Source: Aequoribacter sp049615385 (GTDB lineage Bacteria > Pseudomonadota > Gammaproteobacteria > Pseudomonadales > Halieaceae). Taken from it: 64,000 bases of DNA. Below the pieces are notes generated by a model. That model ran no database searches. It saw only the letters and a list, made by a program, of their open reading frames with translations, and was not told the origin of the DNA. Positions within the stretch are counted from its first letter, which is position 1, and each line of letters starts with the position of its first letter. The translations under genes and the position numbers were made by a program. The stretch lies in NCBI RefSeq assembly GCF_049615385.1, contig NZ_JBMZFL010000002.1; one strand, given 5' to 3'. Shown piece by piece: positions 1-8,515 of the stretch.

Positions 1-1115
1 TAAACATGGAAATCTTCAGCCAAATCCGGAAGTACAATACTGCCTTTACGCTGGTTGCCCTCGACCCAATAGTACCCCTTAGTGTGGACGGTACCATGCA
101 CAACGCCCGGTTCAAATCCAACGTGTTCCATCAGGTCGATTTCACCCGAATTAGGCCAAGCATCGCAGTTGGCATTACCTTGCCAATCCGGTGTTCTCGC
201 GTCACAAATGGTGGCATAGCGATAGGGGTGTGTAGGCAACAACCAAATCGCGGGCCAGACGCCTTGTCCCCGAGGAAGCTTGGCTCTTACATCCAAACGC
301 CCGTACATGAAATCAAGTTTGCCCGAGCTGTGAATTCGGCCAGAATGGTACCTAGCATCGCTGCCGCTGGCCTTGTGTGCTTCGATAATCAGCTTACCGT
401 CTTCCAAGCGCAGGTTTTCGAGCGAGTTAACATAGGCCTGATCCTCATCGTTTACTTTGCGAGCGGGCCACTCATCGACGCTCCAGAATCGAGAATCCAG
501 CGCCGTACCATCAAACTCATCGGCCCACCGCAAAGTCCCAAGCGCTTGCGACTGAACGGGCTCTAAGCGAAAAGCACTAATTAAGGGCATATCAGGCGCT
601 GCGCGAAACTCAAGCACAATGGAGCCATCGGCGGTGTCGACGGGTAAAGTTCTAGCTAAGGCAGCTTCAGTAAGCCCATCGCGCGCCTTTGGAATATTAA
701 AATCCGCCAGCCGCTCTTTACCACCAACCCAGACGCTGAACCGCCGGCTCTCAACCCCCGGTCGTTCGGCAAAGAACAAAGTGAGCGCGTATTGACCAGG
801 AACGACCTGTAATTCATAGCTCTGAGGTCCTTCACGAAAACTTTGATACAGTGCTTCTTGCTGGCTTCCTTTTACCTTGTCGATGGTTCCGCAAGTGCTG
901 TGCGTCTGCTCTGCGCATGAATCTTGCAGATAAACCGTGCCGTCGGGACCCTTGAACAGGCTACCGCCAAGGTTTACCGCGACGACATTTGAGGGGGGTG
1001 CTTTAACGGCCATAGGGTCTGACGCTGACGCCCCCCCAGCCTGACTCACGGTCGCCGTACAAAGCGTAAGCGCAGAGATACACCCCAGTACTATTGGACC
1101 CAGTTTAAAGCGCAA
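1..1115 (-). CDS. GH16 family beta-glucanase with N-terminal malectin-like domain (3' end outside window)
   Basis: Secreted glycoside hydrolase, probably acting on beta-1,3- or mixed-linked glucans such as laminarin (family knowledge; substrate inferred). About 371 codons are visible and the gene runs off the left edge. A signal peptide (charged MRFK, then a hydrophobic stretch) is followed by a malectin-like domain at roughly residues 40-175, opening with VNLGGS. The GH16 domain follows (WADEFDGT near residue 190), with the catalytic motif GEIDLMEH at about residues 324-331; the two Glu, near 325 and 330, are the expected nucleophile and acid/base. No ATG fits the start. The TTG at 1115 is preceded by a strong ribosome binding site, AAAGGTGG, and an in-frame TAG lies upstream. 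VLGC near residue 12 could instead be a lipobox. The LytTR two-component genes lie just upstream on the same strand. Confidence 0.85.
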   Translation of the reverse strand, partial: MRFKLGPIVLGCISALTLCTATVSQAGGASASDPMAVKAPPSNVVAVNLGGSLFKGPDGTVYLQDSCAEQTHSTCGTIDKVKGSQQEALYQSFREGPQSYELQVVPGQYALTLFFAERPGVESRRFSVWVGGKERLADFNIPKARDGLTEAALARTLPVDTADGSIVLEFRAAPDMPLISAFRLEPVQSQALGTLRWADEFDGTALDSRFWSVDEWPARKVNDEDQAYVNSLENLRLEDGKLIIEAHKASGSDARYHSGRIHSSGKLDFMYGRLDVRAKLPRGQGVWPAIWLLPTHPYRYATICDARTPDWQGNANCDAWPNSGEIDLMEHVGFEPGVVHGTVHTKGYYWVEGNQRKGSIVLPDLAEDFHV

Positions 1116-1227
1116 AACGCCACCTTTATTCGTTATTAACAGACCGCAGAGGGTCTAGGGTCACACAGCGATTTCGAGGGCAACAGACCCACTGCGATAA
1201 GGTGGATTAATAAACAGCTTAGTTGGA

Positions 1228-1998
1228 CTAATTCAACAAGTGAACGATGGACTGACGGTAGTTTCGGCTCACTTTCAAAGTGGTGTCTCCCTCGAGGTGC
1301 AACAAAGATTCCCCTTTTGACAAGGGCGTTATTTGAGTCACCTTATCAAGGTTGACCAGAGTCGAACGATGAATGCGAGCAAATGGCCCGGAACTTAAAC
1401 GCTGCGACAGCTCCGTCATAGTGCAACGCATAATATGCGTAACAGGACCCACGTGCACACACATGTAATCGCCCGCTGCATCCACCCAATCAATATCGTT
1501 AAAGTCAACGAGCTGAATTTGACCATTGTCGCGGATGGTAAGTTTCTGCACGGCGCCAGATGCCGGTGGCTGCAATTGAGTGTCACGCCCCAGCGCTTTA
1601 TCGACGGCACTCATGAGTTCACCTTTTGACACAGTTACATGGCGTTCTCGGGCCCGCTCAATGGCGCGAGTTAGGCGCGAAGCCTCTAAGGGTTTCAGCA
1701 CATAGTCTACTGCTGCTAAATCGAAGGCCTCGACAGCATAGTCATCATAAGCCGTTGCAAAGATGAACAGGGGCATAGCGTCGTCTTCTTGAATCGCTTT
1801 CACGACGTCAAAGCCGTTCATGCCTGGCATCTGAATATCTAAAAACACCAAGTCGGGTGATTCTTCGCGGATCGCGGCAATAGCTTCCCGACCATTTTTG
1901 CACGTACCAATGACTTCAATATCGCCGTTGTCAGCGAGCAATGACAGTAGATATTCTCGCGCTAGGGGCTCATCGTCGACAACTATTGTGCGCATCAT
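1228..1998 (-). CDS. LytTR-family response regulator
   Basis: Cytoplasmic two-component response regulator of the LytR/AlgR type, 256 residues, the normal length. The N-terminal receiver domain shows the acidic pair in VVDDEP, the phospho-acceptor Asp54 in VFLDIQMPG, and KPLEASRL with the conserved Lys near residue 100. A LytTR DNA-binding domain occupies about residues 150-256 (DWVDAAGDYMCVH, FARIHRSTLVNL, LKVSRNY). The start overlaps the kinase stop in ATGATG, so the two are translationally coupled, and the kinase is the certain partner. Target genes cannot be read from the sequence. The flanking GH16 gene is only a candidate by position. Confidence 0.93.
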   Translation of the reverse strand: MMRTIVVDDEPLAREYLLSLLADNGDIEVIGTCKNGREAIAAIREESPDLVFLDIQMPGMNGFDVVKAIQEDDAMPLFIFATAYDDYAVEAFDLAAVDYVLKPLEASRLTRAIERARERHVTVSKGELMSAVDKALGRDTQLQPPASGAVQKLTIRDNGQIQLVDFNDIDWVDAAGDYMCVHVGPVTHIMRCTMTELSQRLSSGPFARIHRSTLVNLDKVTQITPLSKGESLLHLEGDTTLKVSRNYRQSIVHLLN

Positions 1999-3143
1999 GA
2001 GGCTTTCGCTCTTTCATAAGCATAAGACAAGGGCAAGCGTATCACGACCATCAATCCACCTTCCCCACGGTTAGCAATATGCATTGTCGCGTTGTCACCA
2101 TAGGAGCTCGACAGTCGTTCGCGGATATTTCGAAGACCGACGCCAGTGCCAGAGGGTTGCGGTAAATCTTTCGTATCCGCAAGTCCAGGTCCGTCATCAC
2201 TCACCGTTAATACCAAAGAGTTTTCCTTATTCGTTGCGCTGATTTCGATGGTCCCGCCGTCTTCATTTGGCCCGACCGCGTACTTGATGGCGTTTTCAAC
2301 CAAAGGCTGAAGCAGCATGCTTGGGATTTGTGCCTCTGTAATACTAGGATCTACATCCACCCGCACCGTCAGCCGTTCACCGAAACGCGCCTGCTCGATA
2401 CTCAAGTACATTTCTAACGCTTGTATCTCTTGTTGTACGTCTACGGTCTGTAATGGATCGCTTTGTAAGGAATATCTCAGAAAATGTCCGAGCTCAGAAA
2501 TCATAGTCCCCGCGCGCGCTTTTGAACCGGTCGCTACAAGACCCTGCAAGGCGTTTAGAGTATTGAATAAAAAATGTGGGTTTAACTGATAGCGAAGCAT
2601 CGTCAACTGCGCCATACGAGCCGCCGTCTCGGCTTGGGCTAAGCGCATAGATTGCTCATTGCGGTCAGCCGCCATTTTCATCAATACGGCATGCTCGTAC
2701 TGTGCAAGCTGGTAGTACTTAATACCGTGGTACAAAGCGGTCCAACACAGAAAAATAAAAATAGAGGGGAATAGCCAACCTCCAAAATCACCCCACAGGT
2801 TCGACTCTTCCGTTAACAGCAAAAACAGCGACAGGCGCATAACTGACCACAAGGTCGCAAACCCGAATACCACAAACGCTACGATCGCTGCGCGTTTGAC
2901 TAAAGGCGTGTCCCAGCAACGTTTGAGCACGTAGCGCATCGGCCACGTGAGCAGAATACCCAGTACTGACTGAAGAATGTTGTGCCCGATGTAGCTTAGC
3001 TCTGGCTGGTCGTACCACAGATTTAAACTGAAATAACTGACGAGCGAGAGTCCTGACCATCCCAAAATCTGCAACAGCCAAAATTGCGAGTTTTGGCTCT
3101 CGATGAGGTGTTGCACGAGCGAGTGTCGCTGTTGCTTTGGCAT
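1995..3143 (-). CDS. LytS/AlgZ-like sensor histidine kinase
   Basis: Membrane sensor kinase of the short LytS-like class (His_kinase family, PF06580). About four hydrophobic segments fill the N-terminal 140 residues. A linker follows, then the H-box QLNPHFLFNTLNAL with the phosphorylated His, and an ATPase domain with VENAIKYA (N box), VSDDGPGL (G1) and GVGLRNIRERL (G2). It phosphorylates the downstream LytTR regulator, with which it overlaps by 4 bases. The frame is open to an ATG at 3224, which would add 27 polar residues. I prefer the ATG at 3143 (MPKQQRHS) because membrane segments of this class usually begin soon after the start, but neither site has a strong ribosome binding site. Confidence 0.88.
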   Translation of the reverse strand: MPKQQRHSLVQHLIESQNSQFWLLQILGWSGLSLVSYFSLNLWYDQPELSYIGHNILQSVLGILLTWPMRYVLKRCWDTPLVKRAAIVAFVVFGFATLWSVMRLSLFLLLTEESNLWGDFGGWLFPSIFIFLCWTALYHGIKYYQLAQYEHAVLMKMAADRNEQSMRLAQAETAARMAQLTMLRYQLNPHFLFNTLNALQGLVATGSKARAGTMISELGHFLRYSLQSDPLQTVDVQQEIQALEMYLSIEQARFGERLTVRVDVDPSITEAQIPSMLLQPLVENAIKYAVGPNEDGGTIEISATNKENSLVLTVSDDGPGLADTKDLPQPSGTGVGLRNIRERLSSSYGDNATMHIANRGEGGLMVVIRLPLSYAYERAKAS

Positions 3144-3306
3144 GGGCACGCTTCTCACGTTGGGATTATATGCGTTATGTACTGTCAAGCTTGCCTGCTG
3201 TTTTATTTTGGTGCAAGTGCCCATGGTATTCTTTGCTTTGCCCAGCCCTCTACTTGACTTAGGATAAGGCGGACTGATCTCTCGTTTAAGTGGCTAAGCC
3301 CGAGGA

Positions 3307-4032
3307 ATGACCATGCTCAGACAACCCCTGCTGCGGGTCGCACTAGTATTACTGGCGACTCTCAACGCCCTACCGGTTACTGCATCGGATAGTGCTCCCG
3401 CTTACATTGCGGTCTCTGGTACAGCGAGCCTGACGACTACCCCGAACCGTGCCGAACTCACACTGAGCGTCGAAAAAGATGCGAATCAGGCTGCTCAGGC
3501 CCAAAAGCAGGTACAGCGCATAGTCGAGAAGACGCTTGTGTTTCTGTCGCAGCAGGGTATAGAAACGAAGGCTATTCGCTCAACTACCTTGTCGATTCAG
3601 CCTCAGTACAGCTGGGACCGAGATCAGCAGCAGCAACGCTTGAATGGCTACCGCGCCTCGCAATCGATAGTCGTAGTCTTAAAAGACATCGATTTGTTAC
3701 AGACTATTATTGAGGGTGGTTTAACAGCGGGGGTTACGCGATTGTCTCCCCCGCGTTTATTTCACAGCGAACAACACGAACTCGAACGCAAAGTGCTAGC
3801 GCTCGCCGTAAAAGATGCACAAACAAATGCCGAAGCAGCGGCAACAGCTTTGAACGTCAGTATCGGAAGCCCGCTAGCCATCGAAGCGCAAAACAATAGC
3901 TCAACGCCAAGACCTGAGTTTCGGTCAGTCGCCATGATGGCAGTAGACGGTGCAGAGTCGGTAGACACTCAGCTAAGCGGACAAATTGAAATTGCCCTGC
4001 GCGTCACAGCACGGTTTGCGCTGATCCCCTAA
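3307..4032 (+). CDS. SIMPL-domain (DUF541) periplasmic protein
   Basis: Exported protein of the SIMPL/DUF541 family, 241 residues. A signal peptide covers about residues 1-27 (LLRVALVLLATLNALPVTASD). The SIMPL domain follows, with the typical opening VSGTASLTTTPNRAELTLSV and the middle motif STTLSIQPQYSW. The family is linked to envelope stress and oxidative tolerance, but its biochemical role is not settled. A GAGG ribosome binding site sits close to the first ATG, so the second ATG (3313, MLRQPL) is also a plausible start. The stop overlaps the convergent glgA stop by 4 bases, leaving no room for a terminator between them. Confidence 0.85.
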   Translation: MTMLRQPLLRVALVLLATLNALPVTASDSAPAYIAVSGTASLTTTPNRAELTLSVEKDANQAAQAQKQVQRIVEKTLVFLSQQGIETKAIRSTTLSIQPQYSWDRDQQQQRLNGYRASQSIVVVLKDIDLLQTIIEGGLTAGVTRLSPPRLFHSEQHELERKVLALAVKDAQTNAEAAATALNVSIGSPLAIEAQNNSSTPRPEFRSVAMMAVDGAESVDTQLSGQIEIALRVTARFALIP

Positions 4033-5567
4033 ACGTAAATCGACTGTCGGTACTGTTTAGCGATTTTCGACCACTCAAATCGCACCTTCGAAGCCGCTTC
4101 TCGAATGAGTCGATAGCGACTTGGATTCATGTAAAACAGTTCCATTGCATAGGCCACCGTACCCACCAGTTCTAGTGACTGGGCGCGTGGATTGGCGCCG
4201 TTAAACAAAAAACCTGTTTCGTTGTCGATAATGGTGTCACGCAAACCGCCAACGGCGTGCGCTACCACGGGCTGGCCGGCGCGCATTGCAAGCAGCTGAC
4301 TAATGCCGCAAGGTTCGAACGAACTCGGCATTAAAAACAAATCGCCACCAGCATACAAAATGGTCCCAAGCGCTTCGGAGTAGCCTCGCAAAAACAAAAA
4401 ATTATCATGCGCTTTGGCAGTTTCGAATAAAAATGTCTCGTAGGCCGCATCACCACTGCCGGTCATAATTAGCTTGGCGTCGGGTGGCAGTTGAGTCAAA
4501 ATTTGTGCCAACGATGATGTCTGTGGCGTCAGACCTTCGCGCAAGATTCTTAATTTTTGATCCGTCGCGCGACCCACAGAAGTCAGCACGCAGGCCGGAC
4601 TTGGTTGCGACTTCCATTTCGCGATCCGCGACAGGGCCAACGCGTGAACGTCAGCAGCTTCGGCTAGACTCCAAGCCGTTACTGCCTGCTCAGCTACAGC
4701 AAGCATGCGCTTCCAGCTCGGTATCTTTTTGGGGGTGTCGGCATAGTCGCAACCATTTAGGACGCCAACTAAGCGATCCTCCGCTGCTGCCGCCCGCAGA
4801 TCTCGATCGAGTCCTTCACCACCATAAAACCCCAATTTTTCGTTGGTAGGCTCTTGGATCTCTAGTATGTAAGAAGGCGAGACCGTATGAATGGTGTCGC
4901 ACAGATTGATTGCTGCACGAACAGGATTAATGCAATCGGGATACCTCAAATCCATAACTTGGTGATCAACCGCACCAAAATCAGGGAACCAGGTTTTCAG
5001 AGCACTGGGATTGCCATCGACTGGCCGAATACCCTGCAAAGCCAAATTGTGAATGGTGTACACCAAGCGCTGGGTGCGCTCTGCTTGATAGCGTGAATGG
5101 TAACGCAGAAGCATCGCAACAAAGGCGGCGTGCCAGTCATGCAGGTGTACAAAATCTAAAACGCCAAAATGGCGGTGCAATAACAATTCACAGACCGCGG
5201 CCGAAAATAGCGCAAACTTGGTGGCATCGGTAGCAAATGGCTGCGAGTCAGGGTCGTGGCAATACACTCTGCCCACGCCTTGTGGTGCCAGCAAAGGACT
5301 ATCGACAATCCACAAGTCGACGCCATTGCCTGTCTCAATTTTCGCCAGAGTTACGGTCTCGACTGTGCCGGCAAAGGGCACATCTAAGTGTCCCACTAAT
5401 TCTGCTTGCTCGAGCTTTGAAAACGCTTGATAGCCTGGCATAACCACTTGAACTGACGCACCTGTCGCCGCCAATGCCGGCGGTAAATCTCGCACGACAT
5501 CGCCAATACCACCAACCTTACCACCAGGCAAAGTTCCGTTCTCGGCGGCCACCATCAAAATATTCAT
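4029..5567 (-). CDS. glgA: glycogen synthase (ADP-glucose type)
   Basis: Glycosyltransferase family 5 glycogen synthase, 512 residues, which adds glucose from ADP-glucose to the non-reducing ends of alpha-1,4-glucan. The N-terminal substrate motif appears as KVGGIGDVVRDLP, a variant of the usual KxGGLGDV. The C-terminal half carries LIMTGSGD, RGYSEAL and the donor-binding stretch LFLMPSSFEPCGISQL, followed by AVGGLRDTI. It is the last gene of the seven-gene glycogen operon, starting 10 bases after pgm. No clear ribosome binding site precedes the ATG at 5567, so coupling with pgm translation is likely. Confidence 0.93.
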   Translation of the reverse strand: MNILMVAAENGTLPGGKVGGIGDVVRDLPPALAATGASVQVVMPGYQAFSKLEQAELVGHLDVPFAGTVETVTLAKIETGNGVDLWIVDSPLLAPQGVGRVYCHDPDSQPFATDATKFALFSAAVCELLLHRHFGVLDFVHLHDWHAAFVAMLLRYHSRYQAERTQRLVYTIHNLALQGIRPVDGNPSALKTWFPDFGAVDHQVMDLRYPDCINPVRAAINLCDTIHTVSPSYILEIQEPTNEKLGFYGGEGLDRDLRAAAAEDRLVGVLNGCDYADTPKKIPSWKRMLAVAEQAVTAWSLAEAADVHALALSRIAKWKSQPSPACVLTSVGRATDQKLRILREGLTPQTSSLAQILTQLPPDAKLIMTGSGDAAYETFLFETAKAHDNFLFLRGYSEALGTILYAGGDLFLMPSSFEPCGISQLLAMRAGQPVVAHAVGGLRDTIIDNETGFLFNGANPRAQSLELVGTVAYAMELFYMNPSRYRLIREAASKVRFEWSKIAKQYRQSIYV

Positions 5568-5577
5568 TTGCGTATAC

Positions 5578-7218
5578 TCAAGTAATTACGTCCGGCGCAT
5601 CCCGCCCAGTAAAGTATTGTATGTTTAATATGGCCTCGGATGCCGCAAACAAGGGCTCCAAGTACCGCTGAGCATACACACTGAAATACGCGGGGTCACG
5701 CTCGTGCTGATCGTAATACACTCGAAGTGTAGCGCCCGATGTGCCCGTGCCAGATAGACGCACTACAATACGCGCATCATTTTCAAACACGATGCGCACA
5801 CCCTGATTGTAGCTTTCGCTGTCATCCACGGGGTCGCGGTAGGAAAAATCATCAGCACTAGCGACCACCAAATCACCGAACGTCTGTCCGGGTAGACTGT
5901 CAAGACGACTGGTGAGCGCTTGCATCAAGGCATTGGCCTGGTCGCTATCGATGCCTTCATAATCATGCCGCGAGAAAAAATCGCGCCCGAAGCGTTCCCA
6001 GTGATCGCGAACAATCGAGCGAGCCGGCTGTGCTCGCACGGCGATCAAATTTAACCAGAATAATACCGCCCACAAACCGTCTTTTTCGCGTATATGGCTT
6101 GAACCCGTCCCAAAGCTTTCTTCGCCACACAGCGTAATGCGACCAGCGTCCATCAGATTGCCGAAAAACTTCCAACCCGTGGGCGTTTCAAAAAACTCGA
6201 TATCTAAATTTGCAGCCACGCGATCAACCGCACGTGAGGTGGGCAACGAGCGCGCCACACCGGCCAAACCCCCAGAGTATCCGGGGACTAAGTGTGCGTT
6301 GGCAGTCAGCACCGCCAGCGAATCGCAAGGATTAATGTAAAATCCAGTGCCCAAGACCATATTGCGATCCCCATCGCCGTCAGAGGCCGCACCAAATGCG
6401 ATCATTTCATCGCCGTTTAGCAGGTCGACTAAGTCTTTGGCGTGAACCAAATTCGGATCGGGGTGTTCACCCCCAAAGTCTTCTTTAGGTTCGGCATTCA
6501 TTAAGGTAGTTTCGGGGGCACCTAGACGATTGACTAAGATCTCGCGCGCGTAAGGGCCGGTGACGGCGTGCATGGCATCAAAGCGCAGCTGAAATCGAGG
6601 ATTCGTCAACAGCTCTTTAATCGCTTCAAAGTCAAAGAGAACTTCCATTAAGTCAGCGTAAATAGCAACCGGGTCAAGCACTTCGATCACCGTGCCCGCA
6701 AGCGAAGTTTCACCAAGAATATCCAAGTCGGTTTCACCGGCGCCCTGAAGCGTGCGATACCGCTGAAGCACTTTGGTTTCTTCAAAAATGGCATTGGTCA
6801 TCGACTCAACCGCTGGACCACCATTAGCACCATTGAACTTAATACCAAAGTCACCGTTGGGACCTCCCGGGTTATGACTGGCCGACAGAATCAAACCGCC
6901 ATCGGCGCCTCGGGCGCGAATCACCGCCGACGCCGCAGGTGTCGACAAGATTCCGCCTTGCCCGACAATAACGCGTGCAAACCCATTAGCGGCTGCCATG
7001 TGAATAATGGTTTGTGCTGCGGCTCTATTGTAAAATCGGCCATCTCCGCCCAAGACCAAGGTTTTACCTTGGCCACCGCCAATCACGTTAAAAGTAGACT
7101 GCACAAAATTTTCTAGATAATGCGCTTGCTGAAATACGCTCACTTGTTTTCGTAAGCCCGAGGTGCCGGGCTTTTGATCAGCAAACTGTGTCGTCGTTAC
7201 GTCCACAACTTGTGTCAT
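5578..7218 (-). CDS. pgm: phosphoglucomutase, alpha-D-glucose specific
   Basis: Interconverts glucose-1-phosphate and glucose-6-phosphate, linking glycogen to central metabolism. It has 546 residues. The catalytic phosphoserine motif SASHNPGGPNGDFGIKFN lies at about residues 113-130 (Ser114), and the metal loop is SDGDGDRN. The active-site stretch resembles the eukaryotic PGM1 type (TASHNPGGPNGDFGIK) more than the E. coli type (TPSHNPPEDGGIK), which is a visible difference. The C-terminal phosphate loop RLSGTGTSGATLRVY is intact. Spacing is 17 bases from glgC, with a good AGAGGA ribosome binding site before the ATG. Confidence 0.94.
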   Translation of the reverse strand: MTQVVDVTTTQFADQKPGTSGLRKQVSVFQQAHYLENFVQSTFNVIGGGQGKTLVLGGDGRFYNRAAAQTIIHMAAANGFARVIVGQGGILSTPAASAVIRARGADGGLILSASHNPGGPNGDFGIKFNGANGGPAVESMTNAIFEETKVLQRYRTLQGAGETDLDILGETSLAGTVIEVLDPVAIYADLMEVLFDFEAIKELLTNPRFQLRFDAMHAVTGPYAREILVNRLGAPETTLMNAEPKEDFGGEHPDPNLVHAKDLVDLLNGDEMIAFGAASDGDGDRNMVLGTGFYINPCDSLAVLTANAHLVPGYSGGLAGVARSLPTSRAVDRVAANLDIEFFETPTGWKFFGNLMDAGRITLCGEESFGTGSSHIREKDGLWAVLFWLNLIAVRAQPARSIVRDHWERFGRDFFSRHDYEGIDSDQANALMQALTSRLDSLPGQTFGDLVVASADDFSYRDPVDDSESYNQGVRIVFENDARIVVRLSGTGTSGATLRVYYDQHERDPAYFSVYAQRYLEPLFAASEAILNIQYFTGRDAPDVIT

Positions 7219-7235
7219 TACTGTATCCTCTTAAA

Positions 7236-8498
7236 TTAGGCGTAGCCTTCGGGCTGCCCCAGCATTCCGCGGGTAATCAACACTCGACCTTTAGGCGACA
7301 CCCTAAATCCATTGGCTTTGTCCTGTTCAATATCAAAGCCTACTTCTAAACCGTCTGGCACACGGACACCTCTGTCCACGATGACGTTGCGCAATTTCAC
7401 GCCACGGCCAATATCAACGCCTGGCAATATCACGCTTGACTCGATCATACCGTGGGAGTGTATGTGCACATTAGAAAACACAACCGATCGCCGAACCGTG
7501 CTGCCTGAGATAATACAGCCACCGGACACAACCGAATCGATCGCCTCACCACGGCGACCATCGTAATCATGCACAAATTTTGCGGGGGGCAGCTGCTCTT
7601 GATAGGTCCAGATCGGCCAGTCGGGATCATACATGTTTAACGCTGGCGTAGCATGTACCAACTCCATGTTGGCTTCCCAAAACGAGTCCAAGGTACCCAC
7701 GTCGCGCCAGTAACCCTGTCCGCCGGTCTGTGAATCCCGAAACGGATAGGCTTGCACATGCGCGCGTTCGATCATTGACGGAATAATATCGTTACCAAAA
7801 TCATGACTCGATTTGGCGCTTGCGGCATCTTCGAGCAGCAAGTCAAACAGCATACGAGTGTTAAAAATATAATTGCCCATCGAAGCCAAACAGATGCCAG
7901 GGCTACCCGGAATTTCAGCGGGCTCGGCGGGTTTTTCTTGGAAACTCTTCACGCGCATAGTTTCATCGACTTCCAACACGCCAAAGGCGCCCGCAGCCTC
8001 TTCAACTGGCACCTCCAAACAGCAGACTGACATATCGGCACCGCTTTCAACATGGCGGACCAACATAGCACCGTAGTCCATCTTGTAAACGTGATCGCCC
8101 GACAGAATAAGCACGTACTCGGGCTTTTCCGCACGGATAATATCCAAATTCTGGTAGATGGCGTCCGCGGTCCCTTGGTACCAATCATCCGAATAACGTT
8201 GACTCGCGGGCAAAATTTCGACGAATTCGCCCAGCTCTTTCTTAAAATGGCTCCAACCGCGAACGATATGACGCACTAGTGAATGTGATTTGTACTGAGT
8301 TAAAACACCGACGCGGCGAACGCCAGAATTAATGCAGTTAGACAAAGGAAAATCGATAATCCGATATTTGCCCCCAAAATAGAGCGCAGGCTTTGCTCGC
8401 CAATTGGTCAGTTCAAACAAGCGCGAGCCGCGCCCTCCCGCCAGCACTAAAGCCAGCGTATTTTTTGTTAAACGGCTAACGTAACGCGGATTATCCAT
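7236..8498 (-). CDS. glgC: glucose-1-phosphate adenylyltransferase (ADP-glucose pyrophosphorylase)
   Basis: Makes ADP-glucose from glucose-1-phosphate and ATP, the committed and usually allosterically controlled step of glycogen synthesis. It has 420 residues, the usual length. The N-terminal nucleotidyltransferase domain shows LALVLAGGRGSRLFELTNWR and KPALYFGGKYRIIDFPLSNC, including the regulatory/ATP-site Arg and Lys. YRDVGTLDSFWEANMEL in the middle contains the catalytic region, and a left-handed beta-helix lies at the C-terminus. The start has an AGGA ribosome binding site. It lies between glgP and pgm in the operon. Confidence 0.96.
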   Translation of the reverse strand: MDNPRYVSRLTKNTLALVLAGGRGSRLFELTNWRAKPALYFGGKYRIIDFPLSNCINSGVRRVGVLTQYKSHSLVRHIVRGWSHFKKELGEFVEILPASQRYSDDWYQGTADAIYQNLDIIRAEKPEYVLILSGDHVYKMDYGAMLVRHVESGADMSVCCLEVPVEEAAGAFGVLEVDETMRVKSFQEKPAEPAEIPGSPGICLASMGNYIFNTRMLFDLLLEDAASAKSSHDFGNDIIPSMIERAHVQAYPFRDSQTGGQGYWRDVGTLDSFWEANMELVHATPALNMYDPDWPIWTYQEQLPPAKFVHDYDGRRGEAIDSVVSGGCIISGSTVRRSVVFSNVHIHSHGMIESSVILPGVDIGRGVKLRNVIVDRGVRVPDGLEVGFDIEQDKANGFRVSPKGRVLITRGMLGQPEGYA

Positions 8499-8515
8499 TC
8501 CTATTGCTCCATTGA

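Noticed and set aside
6..566. 186-codon plus-strand ORF at the left edge
   Set aside because: It is antisense to the GH16 gene, whose minus-strand frame shows clear catalytic motifs.
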